From NCBI GenBank assembly GCA_003339645.1, contig QNUV01000041.1, positions 124,001 through 188,000 of the forward strand: DNA of 64,000 bases, written 5' to 3'. The notes under the pieces are model-generated. The model was given only the letters and a program-made list of their open reading frames with translations, searched no databases and was not told where the DNA came from. The stretch is from Microbacterium arborescens. GTDB lineage: Bacteria > Actinomycetota > Actinomycetes > Actinomycetales > Microbacteriaceae. Both the position numbers and the translations under genes were made by a program. Shown here piece after piece: positions 17,584 through 25,539 of this stretch. The number at the start of each line of letters is the position of its first letter. Position 1 is the stretch's first letter.

Positions 17584-17952
17584 ATGACTGACGACCGCAC
17601 CAAGCCCGAGATCGACGCCCCCGAGGGCCCCGCGCCCGATGACCTCGTCGTTCGCGACCTGATCGTCGGCGACGGCGCCGAGGCCAAGCCCGGCGACACC
17701 GTCACCGTCCACTACGTCGGCGTCGAGTACACCTCCGGCGAGGAGTTCGACTCGTCGTGGAACCGCGGTGAAAGCATCCAGTTCCCGCTGCGCGGACTCA
17801 TCCAGGGCTGGCAGGACGGCATCCCGGGTATGAAGGTCGGCGGACGCCGCGAGCTCGTGATCCCGCCGCACCTGGCGTACGGCCCCGCCGGCGGCCACTT
17901 CCTCGGCGGCAAGACCCTGATCTTCATCATCGACCTGCTCGCGGTCGGCTGA
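17584..17952 (+). CDS. FKBP-type peptidyl-prolyl cis-trans isomerase
   Basis: Cytoplasmic protein-folding helper that isomerises Xaa-Pro bonds. The 122-residue protein is a single FKBP domain. A short acidic leader is followed by GDTVTVHYVGVEYTSGEEFDSSWNRGE, then LIQGWQDGIPGMKVGGRRELVIPPHLAYG and TLIFIIDLLAV. The active-site aromatic and Asp residues (Y, F-D, W, Y) are in their standard places. ATG 17584 was chosen; an in-frame ATG at 17575 adds three residues. A strong terminator follows at 17969. Confidence 0.94.
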   Translation: MTDDRTKPEIDAPEGPAPDDLVVRDLIVGDGAEAKPGDTVTVHYVGVEYTSGEEFDSSWNRGESIQFPLRGLIQGWQDGIPGMKVGGRRELVIPPHLAYGPAGGHFLGGKTLIFIIDLLAVG

Positions 17953-17968
17953 GCGGGCGAATAGCTCT

Positions 17969-18007
17969 CGACGGGCGGATGCTGCGCGACGCGGCATCCG
18001 CCCGTCG
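17969..18007 (+). terminator. Terminator after the FKBP gene
   Basis: An 18-bp stem: arm one at 17969-17986 begins CGACGGGCGGATGC and arm two at 17990-18007 ends GCATCCGCCCGTCG, with one G-U pair and a 3-base loop. The stem core contains the recurrent GGATGC/GCATCC word. Confidence 0.75.
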
Positions 18008-18114
18008 CCGTTCGGCCACCGAAAATTTACATTCGCGGGAATAGGCTGTGCGAGGGTCGCGTTGCCGCCCCTGTACGCCGGACCCCTCCCGGACACCTAC
18101 GACGAAGGACGATC

Positions 18115-18669
18115 ATGACCACGACCACCGACATCCCCGGTTACAAGGCTGGCACCTGGGTGCTCGACGCCTCCCACAGCGAGGTGGGCTTCAGCGTCCG
18201 CCACATGATGATCTCGAAGGTGCGCGGCACCTTCGCCGTCGCCGAGGCGACCATCGTCGCCCCCGAGAACCCGCTCGAGCTGACGCTCGACGCCAAGGTC
18301 GACGTCGCCTCGATCAACACCAAGGACGAGGGGCGTGACAACCACCTCCGCAGCGCCGACTTCTTCGACGTCGAGAAGTACCCGAACATCACGTTCGTCT
18401 CGACCGGTGTGCGTCAGCAGGGCGGCGACTTCCTCGTCGACGGCGACCTCACCATCAAGGACGTCACCAAGCCGGTGACCTTCGAGGTCGAGTTCGGTGG
18501 CTTCGGAACCGACCCGTGGGGCAACTACAAGGCCGGCGCGACGGCGAAGACCGTCATCAACCGCGAGGAGTTCGGCCTCACCTGGAACGCCGCGCTCGAG
18601 ACCGGCGGCGTGCTCGTCGGCAAGGACGTCACGATCGAGCTCGACCTGCAGGGCTCCATCCAGGCCTGA
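18115..18669 (+). CDS. YceI-family lipid-binding protein, cytoplasmic form
   Basis: YceI proteins form a lipocalin-like barrel that binds polyisoprenoid-type lipids. The 184-residue protein shows AGTWVLDASHSEVGFSVRHM, SINTKDEGRDNHLRSADFFDVEKYP and TAKTVINREEFGLTWN, the three family signatures. Many relatives are secreted, but this one has no signal peptide, so it is probably cytosolic, as in other actinobacteria. GAAGGA at 18104-18109 is the ribosome-binding site. The upstream AT-rich patch (AAAATTTACATTC) with AATAGGCT near 18040 looks like its promoter. Its biological role is unknown. Confidence 0.9.
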   Translation: MTTTTDIPGYKAGTWVLDASHSEVGFSVRHMMISKVRGTFAVAEATIVAPENPLELTLDAKVDVASINTKDEGRDNHLRSADFFDVEKYPNITFVSTGVRQQGGDFLVDGDLTIKDVTKPVTFEVEFGGFGTDPWGNYKAGATAKTVINREEFGLTWNAALETGGVLVGKDVTIELDLQGSIQA

Positions 18670-18683
18670 TCGCCCGGATACCC

Positions 18684-18717
18684 ACGAGGGGCGGATGCCG
18701 CGGCATCCGCCCCTCGT
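18684..18717. terminator. Bidirectional terminator between convergent yceI-type and MFS genes
   Basis: A perfect 34-base palindrome with 17-bp arms; the first arm is ACGAGGGGCGGATGCCG and the second its exact complement, with no spacer. It lies between two convergent genes. The centre GGATGCCGCGGCATCC recurs elsewhere in this window. Confidence 0.75.
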
Positions 18718-18744
18718 CGTGTCATCGGCCCCGGTTCGGCCGGC

Positions 18745-20049
18745 TCAGGGCGTCGGGTGTGCCGCGTCGTAGGAGCGGAACGCGGGGGCCAGGCGAACGA
18801 GCAGCGCCACCAGCCCGACGATGATGAACCCGCCGAGCAGCGGCGGGAACCACAGCGCCGTGACCGTCGCGAGGGTGCCGGCGTACAGCGCGCCCAGACG
18901 CGGACCGCCCGCCACGACGACGATGAACAGGCCTTGCAGGCGGCCCCGGATCGCGTCGGGGACGGCGGCCTGCACCATCGTGTTCCGGTAGATCGAGCTG
19001 ACGTTGTCGGCAGCGCCCGACCCGGCCAGGGCGATCGCCGCGAGGGCGATGAGCGCGACGTTCGCGGAGTCCTCGCCCACGTTTCCGGGGGAGAGCACGC
19101 CCAGCGAGCCCGCGAGCAGGACGCCGCCGAACAGGGCGATCGTGATGCCGTAGGCGATGATCGCCCGCTCGATTCCGCGCCCGTGCATCGGGTAGCGCGC
19201 GATCGGTCCCGAGAACAGGCTCGAGAAGAACGCTCCGACGGCGATGGCGGCCGTCAGCAGCCCCGTGGTGATCGCGCCGCCACCGAGGAGGACGGCCCCG
19301 ATGGCCGGGAAGAGCGCGGTGGGCTGCCCGAAGGTCATCGCGATGATGTCGAGGATGAACTGAAGCCGGATGTTCTTCGCCCGCTTGATGAAGCGCCAGC
19401 CGTCGGCGAGCGAGCGCAGCCCCGGGCGCACGACGGCGCCCTCCGGGCGAATGCTGGGCAACGACCAGAGGCCGAGGAAGAGGGCGCTCATCAGCACGAG
19501 GTCGATCGTGTAGGTCCAGCCGTAGCCGGTGAAGGCCACGAGCAGCCCGGCCGCGGCCGGCCCGACCGAGACCATGATGCCCATCGTGATGCCCCCGAGC
19601 GCTGAGGCTGCGGGCAGCAGCTCGCGGGGGATCAGCCGCGGCACGATCGCCTGCCGTGCCGCCATGACGACCGAATTGGCCGCGGAGTTCACGACCGCGA
19701 TGGCGTACAGCCACGCGACCGTCTCGCCACCGCTCCAGGTCAGGACCATCAGGACGGCCGTCGAGGCGAACGTCACGGATGCCGCGATGAGGGCGACCCG
19801 CCGCCGGTCGAACGCGTCGGCGAGCATGCCCCCGTAGAGGCCGGCGATGATCATCGGCACGAGCCCGGCGACCGCGATCATCGCGACGGCGAACGTCGAC
19901 GCCGTCAGGTCGTACATGTGGAGCATGATCGCGACGATCGTCAGTTGCCCCCCGAGACCCGCGAGGGTCGAGCCGACCCACATGCGCGCGAAGGCGGGGG
20001 AGGTGGTCAACGGCCGCAGATCGATGAGGTGATCCCGACGCAGGCGCAT
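18745..20049 (-). CDS. Major facilitator superfamily exporter
   Basis: Twelve-helix transporter of 434 residues, of the EntS-like (MFS_3) class of drug and siderophore exporters. The N-terminal half has SPAFARMWVGSTLAGLGGQLTIVAIMLHMYDLT and the inter-helix-2/3 motif GLYGGMLADAFDRRRVAL, with the conserved G-x3-D-x2-DRR pattern. A long cytosolic loop (RPEGAVVRPGLRSLADGWRFIKR) separates the halves. The substrate is unknown. Its start lies about 20 bases from the rpsO promoter on the opposite strand, so the two genes share a compact divergent control region. Confidence 0.88.
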   Translation of the reverse strand: MRLRRDHLIDLRPLTTSPAFARMWVGSTLAGLGGQLTIVAIMLHMYDLTASTFAVAMIAVAGLVPMIIAGLYGGMLADAFDRRRVALIAASVTFASTAVLMVLTWSGGETVAWLYAIAVVNSAANSVVMAARQAIVPRLIPRELLPAASALGGITMGIMVSVGPAAAGLLVAFTGYGWTYTIDLVLMSALFLGLWSLPSIRPEGAVVRPGLRSLADGWRFIKRAKNIRLQFILDIIAMTFGQPTALFPAIGAVLLGGGAITTGLLTAAIAVGAFFSSLFSGPIARYPMHGRGIERAIIAYGITIALFGGVLLAGSLGVLSPGNVGEDSANVALIALAAIALAGSGAADNVSSIYRNTMVQAAVPDAIRGRLQGLFIVVVAGGPRLGALYAGTLATVTALWFPPLLGGFIIVGLVALLVRLAPAFRSYDAAHPTP

Positions 20050-20070
20050 CAGACGAGCCTAGATGACTGG

Positions 20071-20076
20071 TACAGT
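20071..20076 (+). promoter_or_regulatory. -10 element of the rpsO promoter
   Basis: TACAGT, about 90 bases upstream of rpsO, in the gap to the divergent MFS gene. The untranslated leader that follows ends in AGAAGGAAGGGG. Confidence 0.5.
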
Positions 20077-20167
20077 AGAGCGGTTGCCGTTCGATCGGCC
20101 GCGGATAAAGAGAGCTCGCACATCGGGTGACGGGCGCCGCGCAATGAGAAGGAAGGGGATCCCATCT

Positions 20168-20437
20168 ATGGCACTCGAAGCAGACGTCAAGAAGGCGATC
20201 ATCGAAGAGTACGCGACGCACCCCGGTGACACCGGATCCCCCGAGGTGCAGGTCGCGCTCATGTCGCAGCGCATCAAGGACCTCACCGAGCACCTCAAGA
20301 CCCACAAGCACGACCACCACTCGCGCCGTGGGCTCTTCCTGCTCGTCGGTCAGCGCCGTCGACTGCTCGGCTACCTCCAGGAGCTCGACATCCAGCGTTA
20401 CCGTACGCTGATCGAGCGCCTCGGTCTCCGCCGCTAA
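20168..20437 (+). CDS. rpsO: 30S ribosomal protein S15
   Basis: Primary 16S rRNA-binding protein of the small-subunit platform. The 89-residue product has the diagnostic [47 protein letters not shown] and IERLGLRR. A strong ribosome-binding region (GAAGGAAGGGG) precedes ATG 20168. In most actinobacteria pnp follows directly; here pnp is 13 kb away, and a strong terminator closes rpsO as a single-gene unit. Confidence 0.97.
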   Translation: MALEADVKKAIIEEYATHPGDTGSPEVQVALMSQRIKDLTEHLKTHKHDHHSRRGLFLLVGQRRRLLGYLQELDIQRYRTLIERLGLRR

Positions 20438-20476
20438 GGAGAGCGACTCCGCGCACAATCGCGCAAAACATTCTTG

Positions 20477-20508
20477 CGAAGGCCGTCCCAGGTGTGGGGC
20501 GGCCTTCG
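20477..20508 (+). terminator. Rho-independent terminator of rpsO
   Basis: A 14-bp stem (CGAAGGCCGTCCCA / TGGGGCGGCCTTCG, one G-U pair) with a GGTG loop, followed by GCTTTT. It is the best classical terminator in the window. Confidence 0.9.
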
Positions 20509-20528
20509 GCTTTTCCCGAGCCAGCGTC

Positions 20529-20579
20529 GCGAGAACGTACCTTCACCGCGAGAACGTACGCCATCTGGTACGTCGTCGC
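20529..20579. repeat. Intergenic GCGAGAACGTAC repeat cluster, copy A
   Basis: GCGAGAACGTAC occurs at 20529-20540 and again at 20548-20559. A near-complement GTACGTCGTCGC (10 of 12) follows at 20568-20579, making a direct plus inverted repeat array. It lies in the convergent gap between rpsO and the oxygenase gene. A related cluster is at 27566. Confidence 0.6.
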
Positions 20580-20622
20580 GGAGACGGTGCGTGCTCAGCG
20601 GCGGGTGTTCGGCGGGGTGTGC

Positions 20623-21636
20623 TCAGCGGCGGGCCGCGGCGAGCAGGTCGGCGTGCCAGCGCTCGGCGACGTCGGGGTGGGCCCGCAGGCGCGACTTCAG
20701 TGCGTTCTCGCCGTGGACACCGTGAATGGGGTTGCTCGGGTCCTTCGTGACGCCCTTCGCCTCGGCGGCGAGCTCTGCGGGCAGCTCGATGAGCGGGAAT
20801 CGGGCGTCGAGGGCGGGGTTGAAGAAGAACGGCACCGAGATGCGGTCGTCGGGGTACCGCGGCGACACGACGCGGTGGTTCGTCGCGATGAGATAGCCGT
20901 CGGTCGCGTACTCGAGCAGTTCGCCGATGTTGACGACGAAGGCTCCCGGCACCGGTGGAGCGTCGACCCATTCGCCCTCGCGCTGCACCTGCAGCCCGCC
21001 CTTGCCGGGCTCGACCCACAGCAGCGTCAGGGCGCCCGAGTCCTTGTGCGCCCCGACGCCCTGCTGCGGTGTCGGGTCGTCCTTGCCGGGGTAGCGGACG
21101 ATCTTCAGCAGCGTCTGGGGTTCGCCGAAGTGGTCGTCGAAGTACGTCGAGGGCGCGCCGAGCGCTTCGGCCCAGGCGCGGAGCAGGCGCCGCGCGACCT
21201 CCGAGAGGTGGGCGACCCACGCATCGGCGACCTCACGCAGCTCGGGCTGCGCCGCGGGCCAGAGGTTCGGCCCGATGAGGCGCGCGTAGTCGGGGGCCTC
21301 GGGATCGGTCACCGCGGGCCGCTCGGGGCCGATGTCGATCTGCTCGCGCCAGTCGACCCGGCCCTGGGTGAGCTCGCCGCCCACGCGCGTGTAGCCGCGG
21401 AAGTGCGGGCTGTTGACGTTCTCGATCGCGAGCTTGTCGTCCTCGGGCAGGGCGAAGAACTCCCGCGCGACGCGGTGCAGGCGGTCCTCGAGCCCCTCGG
21501 GGATGCCGGTGCCGGTGAGGTAGAAGAAGCCGACGTCGTGCGTCGCGGCGCGCAGCTCGTCGCGGAAGCGGGCGATGTGGTCGGCGTCGCCGTCGAGCTG
21601 CGAGAAGTCGAGAACGGGGAGGGAGAGCTCGCTCAT
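20623..21636 (-). CDS. Isopenicillin N synthase-family 2-oxoglutarate/Fe(II) oxygenase
   Basis: Non-haem iron oxygenase, 337 residues. The N-terminal DIOX_N-type region begins LPVLDFSQLDGDADHIARFRDELRAATHDVGFFYL. The catalytic double-stranded beta-helix has the iron triad HKD (GAHKDSGALTLLW) with distal histidine in ATNHRVVSPR; the arginine shortly after it (VVSPRYPDDRISVPFFF) binds 2-oxoglutarate. No beta-lactam genes are nearby, so the family name should not be read as function; these stand-alone actinobacterial copies are uncharacterised. Three bases of its stop sit in the second of two 15-bp direct repeats. Confidence 0.87.
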   Translation of the reverse strand: MSELSLPVLDFSQLDGDADHIARFRDELRAATHDVGFFYLTGTGIPEGLEDRLHRVAREFFALPEDDKLAIENVNSPHFRGYTRVGGELTQGRVDWREQIDIGPERPAVTDPEAPDYARLIGPNLWPAAQPELREVADAWVAHLSEVARRLLRAWAEALGAPSTYFDDHFGEPQTLLKIVRYPGKDDPTPQQGVGAHKDSGALTLLWVEPGKGGLQVQREGEWVDAPPVPGAFVVNIGELLEYATDGYLIATNHRVVSPRYPDDRISVPFFFNPALDARFPLIELPAELAAEAKGVTKDPSNPIHGVHGENALKSRLRAHPDVAERWHADLLAAARR

Positions 21637-21645
21637 GCAGCGAGG

Positions 21646-22809
21646 TTACGAGCCGTCTGCGGCATCCGCTCGATTGTTGCGCGGGATGACCGCGCCGGGC
21701 TCTCGCGGACGACGCGAGCCCGTCGGATCGTTGCGCCGGCCCTCGCGTCCGGCGAGCTCCGGGTCGCGGAACAGCCATGCGGGGCGCGGCTCGACGAGCC
21801 GTCGGAACACGCGTCGCACCGGCGCTGTGGCGAGTCCGAGCGCGATGAGAACCGACGCGACGACGACGAGCGGCAGCCATACCCACGTCGGCTCGGCATC
21901 GCGCAGCACGCCCGATTCCCGGAACGGGTACAGCACGAACGAGTGCAGCAGGTAGACGTACATCGTGTACTGCCCGAGGCGGGTCCAGCGGTGCGAGCCG
22001 CGGGGGATGAGGGCGAAGAAGGATGCCGTGAGGGCCAGCGCCACGAGGACGAGGGCGATCCGCACCGCTCCCGCCCACCACTCGGAGCTGCCCGCGTCGG
22101 AGTAGCTCGCGTCGTAGAACATCCACTTGCCGAGGTTGATGTCGCGCCACGTGCCGATGAAGGCCCACGCCGCCCAGCCGGCGAGCCCGAGCGTCGCGAT
22201 GGCCGCCGTCACGGTCGCGGCATTGCGTCGCAGCAGGTCGAACCTGTCGACCACGTCGCGGTCGCGCAGCCACCAGCCCAGGACGAAGAAGGGCAGGAAG
22301 CCGAGGGTGCGCGACAGCGACAGGGTCGAGTCGATGTTGGGGAGGTAGCCCGAGACGATCGAGATCGCGACGGCCCACAGCAGCGGCCACCGCAGGAGCG
22401 CGAGGTAGGGCAGCACGAGGCGGAAGATGCCCAGTGCCAGCAGGAACCACAGCGTCCACGAGGGCTGCGTCGGGTTGGGGTTCGCGTGTCCTTCGACGAG
22501 GAACTTCGTGAGCGTCCAGAGGCCCTCGAAGATCGCGTACGGCACGATGATGTCGGTGATGACGCGGGCCATCTGTCGCCGCGACGGCGGATCGGACTTC
22601 GAGAAGTAGCCCGAGATGATCGCGAACGCGGGCATGTGGAACGCGTAGATCACGAGGTACATCGCCATCGCGATGTCGGAGTCGTACGTCAGGCGCTGGA
22701 CGGCGTGTCCCAGCACCACCAGCACGATGCAGGCGAAGCGGGCGTTGTCCCAGAAGGGCACGCGCCGCTTCGGGCGCGTTCCGGTCGTGCCGGTGGCGGG
22801 ATGCGTCAT
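21646..22809 (-). CDS. Acyltransferase-3 family membrane protein
   Basis: Membrane O-acyltransferase-type protein of 387 residues with about ten hydrophobic helices. The family start is RVPFWDNARFACIVLVVLGHAVQRL, with the conserved Arg/His in the first helix. HMPAFAIISGYF follows, and the C-terminal YTMYVYLLHSFVLYPFRESG carries the LLHS motif. The start is ATG at 22809 (MTHPATG); the frame is open for much longer upstream but reads as antisense of the LLM gene. It probably acetylates or succinylates a cell-surface glycan. The C-terminal 40 residues are Arg/Pro-rich and cytosolic. It is divergent from the flavin monooxygenase gene. Confidence 0.82.
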   Translation of the reverse strand: MTHPATGTTGTRPKRRVPFWDNARFACIVLVVLGHAVQRLTYDSDIAMAMYLVIYAFHMPAFAIISGYFSKSDPPSRRQMARVITDIIVPYAIFEGLWTLTKFLVEGHANPNPTQPSWTLWFLLALGIFRLVLPYLALLRWPLLWAVAISIVSGYLPNIDSTLSLSRTLGFLPFFVLGWWLRDRDVVDRFDLLRRNAATVTAAIATLGLAGWAAWAFIGTWRDINLGKWMFYDASYSDAGSSEWWAGAVRIALVLVALALTASFFALIPRGSHRWTRLGQYTMYVYLLHSFVLYPFRESGVLRDAEPTWVWLPLVVVASVLIALGLATAPVRRVFRRLVEPRPAWLFRDPELAGREGRRNDPTGSRRPREPGAVIPRNNRADAADGS

Positions 22810-22821
22810 CGTGGATGAAAC

Positions 22822-22840
22822 ACTATCCCGCGGGAATAGT
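22822..22840. promoter_or_regulatory. Palindromic site in the acyltransferase / LLM divergent region
   Basis: ACTATCCCGCGGGAATAGT is nearly a perfect palindrome (one extra A). CGCGGGAATAG from it recurs exactly at 18034-18044 before the YceI-family gene. It could be a common regulator site; no cognate regulator is visible. Confidence 0.35.
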
Positions 22841-22865
22841 CCGAGCGCGACGGCGTTGCATGGTT

Positions 22866-22871
22866 TATATT
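22866..22871 (+). promoter_or_regulatory. -10 element of the LLM oxidoreductase gene
   Basis: TATATT, the most AT-rich -10 in the window, ends 7 bases before an ATG at 22879 that is in frame with the gene. Confidence 0.6.
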
Positions 22872-22884
22872 CATTTGCATGAAA

Positions 22885-22902
22885 CGGATGCCGCGGCATC
22901 CG
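22885..22902 (+). promoter_or_regulatory. GGATGCC hairpin in the LLM gene leader
   Basis: CGGATGCCG/CGGCATCCG is a perfect 18-base palindrome placed between the early ATG (22879) and the Shine-Dalgarno-like GGGAAGG (22902-22908). The same order of elements occurs before hflX and rnj. Confidence 0.45.
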
Positions 22903-22917
22903 GGAAGGCGGACCGAC

Positions 22918-24153
22918 GTGAACACGCACACGAGCGAACACACCGGCTGGTCGGGGATGCAGTTCGGCATCTCCTCCGTGAGCGACATCACGGCAGACCC
23001 GACGACCGGCCACACCCCGAGCGAGGCGGAGAAGATCCGCGCAGCCGTGACCATCGCCAAGCACGCCGAGGAGGTCGGGCTCGACGTCTACGCGATCGGA
23101 GAGCACCACAACCCGCCGTTCTGGTCGTCCTCGCCCACCACGACGCTCGCCTACATCGCGGCGCAGACCGAGCGCCTCATCCTCTCCACCGCCACGACGC
23201 TCATCACGACGAACGACCCGGTGAAGATCGCCGAGGACTACGCGATGCTGCAGCACCTGTCGGGCGGCCGCGTCGACCTCATCATGGGCCGTGGCAACAC
23301 CGGCCCGGTTTACCCGTGGTTCGGCAAGGACATCCGTCAGGGTCTGCCGCTCGCGATCGAGAACTACGCCCTGCTGCACAAGCTGTGGCGGGAGGACGTC
23401 GTCGACTGGGAGGGCAAGTTCCGCACGCCGCTGCAGGGCTTCACCTCGACGCCCCGCCCGCTCGACGGCGTCGCGCCGTTCGTCTGGCACGGCTCGATCC
23501 GCACCCCCGAGATCGCCGAGCAGGCCGCCTACTACGGCGACGGCTTCTTCGCGAACAACATCTTCTGGCCCAAGGAGCACTACCAGCGCCTGATCGACCT
23601 GTACCGTCAGCGCTTCGCTCACTACGGCCACGGCACCCCCGAGCAGGCGATCGTCGGTCTCGGCGGCCAGGTTTTCATGAGCGCCAACTCGCAGGATGCC
23701 GTCCGGCAGTTCCGTCCGTACTTCGACAACGCGCCCGTCTACGGCCACGGCCCCTCGCTCGAGGACTTCAGCGAGATGACCCCGCTGACGGTGGGATCGC
23801 CGCAGCAGGTCATCGACCGATACGCCGCCATGCGCGAGACGTTCGGCGACTACCAGCGTCAGCTGTTCCTCATCGACCACGCGGGGCTGCCGCTGAAGAC
23901 GGTCCTCGAGCAGCTCGACATCCTGGGCGGCGAGGTCGTGCCCGTGCTGCGCAAGGAGCTCGCGCAGGGACGCGGCGCCGCGGTGCCCGACGCCCCGACG
24001 CACGCTGCGCGCGTCCGTGAGGTGTACGGTGACGGCCCCGCTCGCGAGGCGCGACCCCGCGCCAACCGCGGCGACAACCTCAGCGGCCCTTCGCCCTACC
24101 AGGACGCTCCGGCGCCCGCAGGTTCGGCCTTCGGCGTGGCGGCGGCACGATGA
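22918..24153 (+). CDS. LLM-class flavin-dependent oxidoreductase (CE1758-type, luciferase-like)
   Basis: FMNH2-dependent monooxygenase of the bacterial luciferase superfamily, working with the FMN reductase encoded next. The protein of about 411 residues has the TIM-barrel markers VYAIGEHHNPPFW, GGRVDLIMGRGN and the C-terminal NTGPVYPWFG/FVWHGSIRTPEIAEQAAYYGDGFFANNIF region. The C-terminal 60 residues are Ala/Arg-rich and variable. GTG 22918 is favoured because GGGAAGG precedes it. An in-frame ATG at 22879, 7 bases after a TATATT -10, would add 13 residues through a leaderless start. Its last bases overlap the reductase start (ATGA). The substrate is unknown. Confidence 0.88.
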   Translation: MNTHTSEHTGWSGMQFGISSVSDITADPTTGHTPSEAEKIRAAVTIAKHAEEVGLDVYAIGEHHNPPFWSSSPTTTLAYIAAQTERLILSTATTLITTNDPVKIAEDYAMLQHLSGGRVDLIMGRGNTGPVYPWFGKDIRQGLPLAIENYALLHKLWREDVVDWEGKFRTPLQGFTSTPRPLDGVAPFVWHGSIRTPEIAEQAAYYGDGFFANNIFWPKEHYQRLIDLYRQRFAHYGHGTPEQAIVGLGGQVFMSANSQDAVRQFRPYFDNAPVYGHGPSLEDFSEMTPLTVGSPQQVIDRYAAMRETFGDYQRQLFLIDHAGLPLKTVLEQLDILGGEVVPVLRKELAQGRGAAVPDAPTHAARVREVYGDGPAREARPRANRGDNLSGPSPYQDAPAPAGSAFGVAAAR

Positions 24154-24794
24154 GCGCGCGCCGGATCGCCGTCGTGTCGGCGGGGCTGTCCAACCCGTCG
24201 TCGACACGGATGCTGGCCGATCGGCTGGCGACCGCCACGATCGCGGAGCTCGCGGCATCCGACATCACCGCGACCGCCGACGTCATCGAGCTGCGCGATC
24301 TCGCGCACGACATCACCAACAACCTGCTGACCGGCTTCGCGCCGCCCGCGCTCGAGTCGGCGATTAACTCGGTCGTCTCGGCCGACGCGCTCATCGCCGT
24401 GACGCCGATCTTCTCGACGAGCTACTCGGGACTGTTCAAGTCGTTCATCGACGTGCTCGATCCCGACTCGCTCACCGGGAAGCCGGTGCTCATCGGGGCC
24501 AACGCGGGTACGGCACGGCACTCGCTGGCGATCGACTACGCCATCCGCCCGCTGTTCGCCTACCTGCACGCGGCCCCGGTCTCGACCGGCGTGTTCGCGG
24601 CATCGAGCGACTGGGGGAGCAAGGCCGACGAGGTCGCTCCGCTGAGCGCCAGGGTCGAGCGCGGGGCGCGTGAGCTGGCGGCGGCCGTCGTGGCACGCAC
24701 GCCCGTCACCGACGCGGATCCGTTCGACCCGGCCTCGTACCTGGGCGAGGGCAAGTCGTTCGGTCATCTGCTGGGCGGTCTCGCGGGGGAGTGA
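24150..24794 (+). CDS. LLM-partnered FMN reductase (CE1759-type)
   Basis: NAD(P)H:FMN reductase that supplies reduced flavin to the preceding monooxygenase. The 214-residue protein has a flavodoxin-like fold: an N-terminal phosphate loop AVVSAGLSNPSSTRMLADRL, then ALIAVTPIFSTSYSGLFKSFIDVLD and a GKPVLIGANAGT strand. The ATGA overlap with the monooxygenase gene shows translational coupling; this two-gene unit is a known actinobacterial pairing. Its 3' end overlaps the next, convergent gene by 89 bases. Confidence 0.9.
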   Translation: MSARRIAVVSAGLSNPSSTRMLADRLATATIAELAASDITATADVIELRDLAHDITNNLLTGFAPPALESAINSVVSADALIAVTPIFSTSYSGLFKSFIDVLDPDSLTGKPVLIGANAGTARHSLAIDYAIRPLFAYLHAAPVSTGVFAASSDWGSKADEVAPLSARVERGARELAAAVVARTPVTDADPFDPASYLGEGKSFGHLLGGLAGE

Positions 24795-25389
24795 CCCGCT
24801 CGCGGCGCCGCGCGACGGCGGCCGTGATCAGATCGATCACGACGCCCAGCGCGAGCGCCGCGACAACCGACAGGACGACCGCGAGAAGCGGAGCATCGGG
24901 AAGAAGCGCGCCGATCGCCGCTCCGATGATGCTCTGATAGGCGGCCCAGGTCGTGGCCGCGACCGCGGCGACGGTGAGGAAGCGCGCGGCAGACACGCGC
25001 GTCGCGCCCGCGGTGAGGTTGACCGCGAGGCGCGCGAAGGGGATGAAGCGGGCGGTGAAGACGACCGTCGCCGTTCCCCGCTGCAGCCGAGCCCCCGCCC
25101 ACGTGAACGCGCGCTGCACGCGCGGATGCCGCATCCACCGCCAGCGGCGGAGGCCGATCCGACGCCCCACGGCGTAGCAGAGCGCATCCCCGCAGAACGC
25201 CGCCGCCGCGGCGACACCGACGACGGCCGCCACGGGGGGATCGCCGGTCGACGCCGCGAGTGCTCCCGCCGCCGTCACCGCGATCTCCCCGGGAACGACG
25301 ACCAGCACCGAGTCGAGCAGGACGAGCACGAAGACCGCGACGAGGAGCCACGGCCCGCCGGAGATCGCGTTCAGCAGGTCGGCCAGCAC
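24706..25389 (-). CDS. DedA/SNARE-associated (VTT domain) membrane protein
   Basis: A 227-residue membrane protein of the DedA superfamily, members of which act as undecaprenyl-phosphate or lipid flippases or affect membrane homeostasis. It shows VVVPGEIAVTAAGALA (family E/P motif), FCGDALCYAVGRRIG (G-D-x3-Y-x2-G-R) and FTARFIPFARLAVNLTAGATRV (the conserved R-F-x-P-x-R motif). About five hydrophobic segments are present. The basic tail after residue about 195 is read antisense to the end of the FMN reductase gene; this 89-base tail-to-tail overlap suggests a late C-terminal extension. Confidence 0.85.
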   Translation of the reverse strand: MLADLLNAISGGPWLLVAVFVLVLLDSVLVVVPGEIAVTAAGALAASTGDPPVAAVVGVAAAAAFCGDALCYAVGRRIGLRRWRWMRHPRVQRAFTWAGARLQRGTATVVFTARFIPFARLAVNLTAGATRVSAARFLTVAAVAATTWAAYQSIIGAAIGALLPDAPLLAVVLSVVAALALGVVIDLITAAVARRRERVTPPRDRPADDRTTCPRPGTRPGRTDPRR

Positions 25390-25539
25390 GTGGCATCCCT
25401 ATCAGCCGGGGATGAACGGTGCGGGAACGGCGACGGTCAGGCATCCGCGAGGTGACCGGCCGCCGAGGAACGCGTGAACAGTGCGCGATACCTGCCGCAT
25501 CCGCGCGTGCCGAGGCGTAGCGGGCGACACCCTGGTCTC

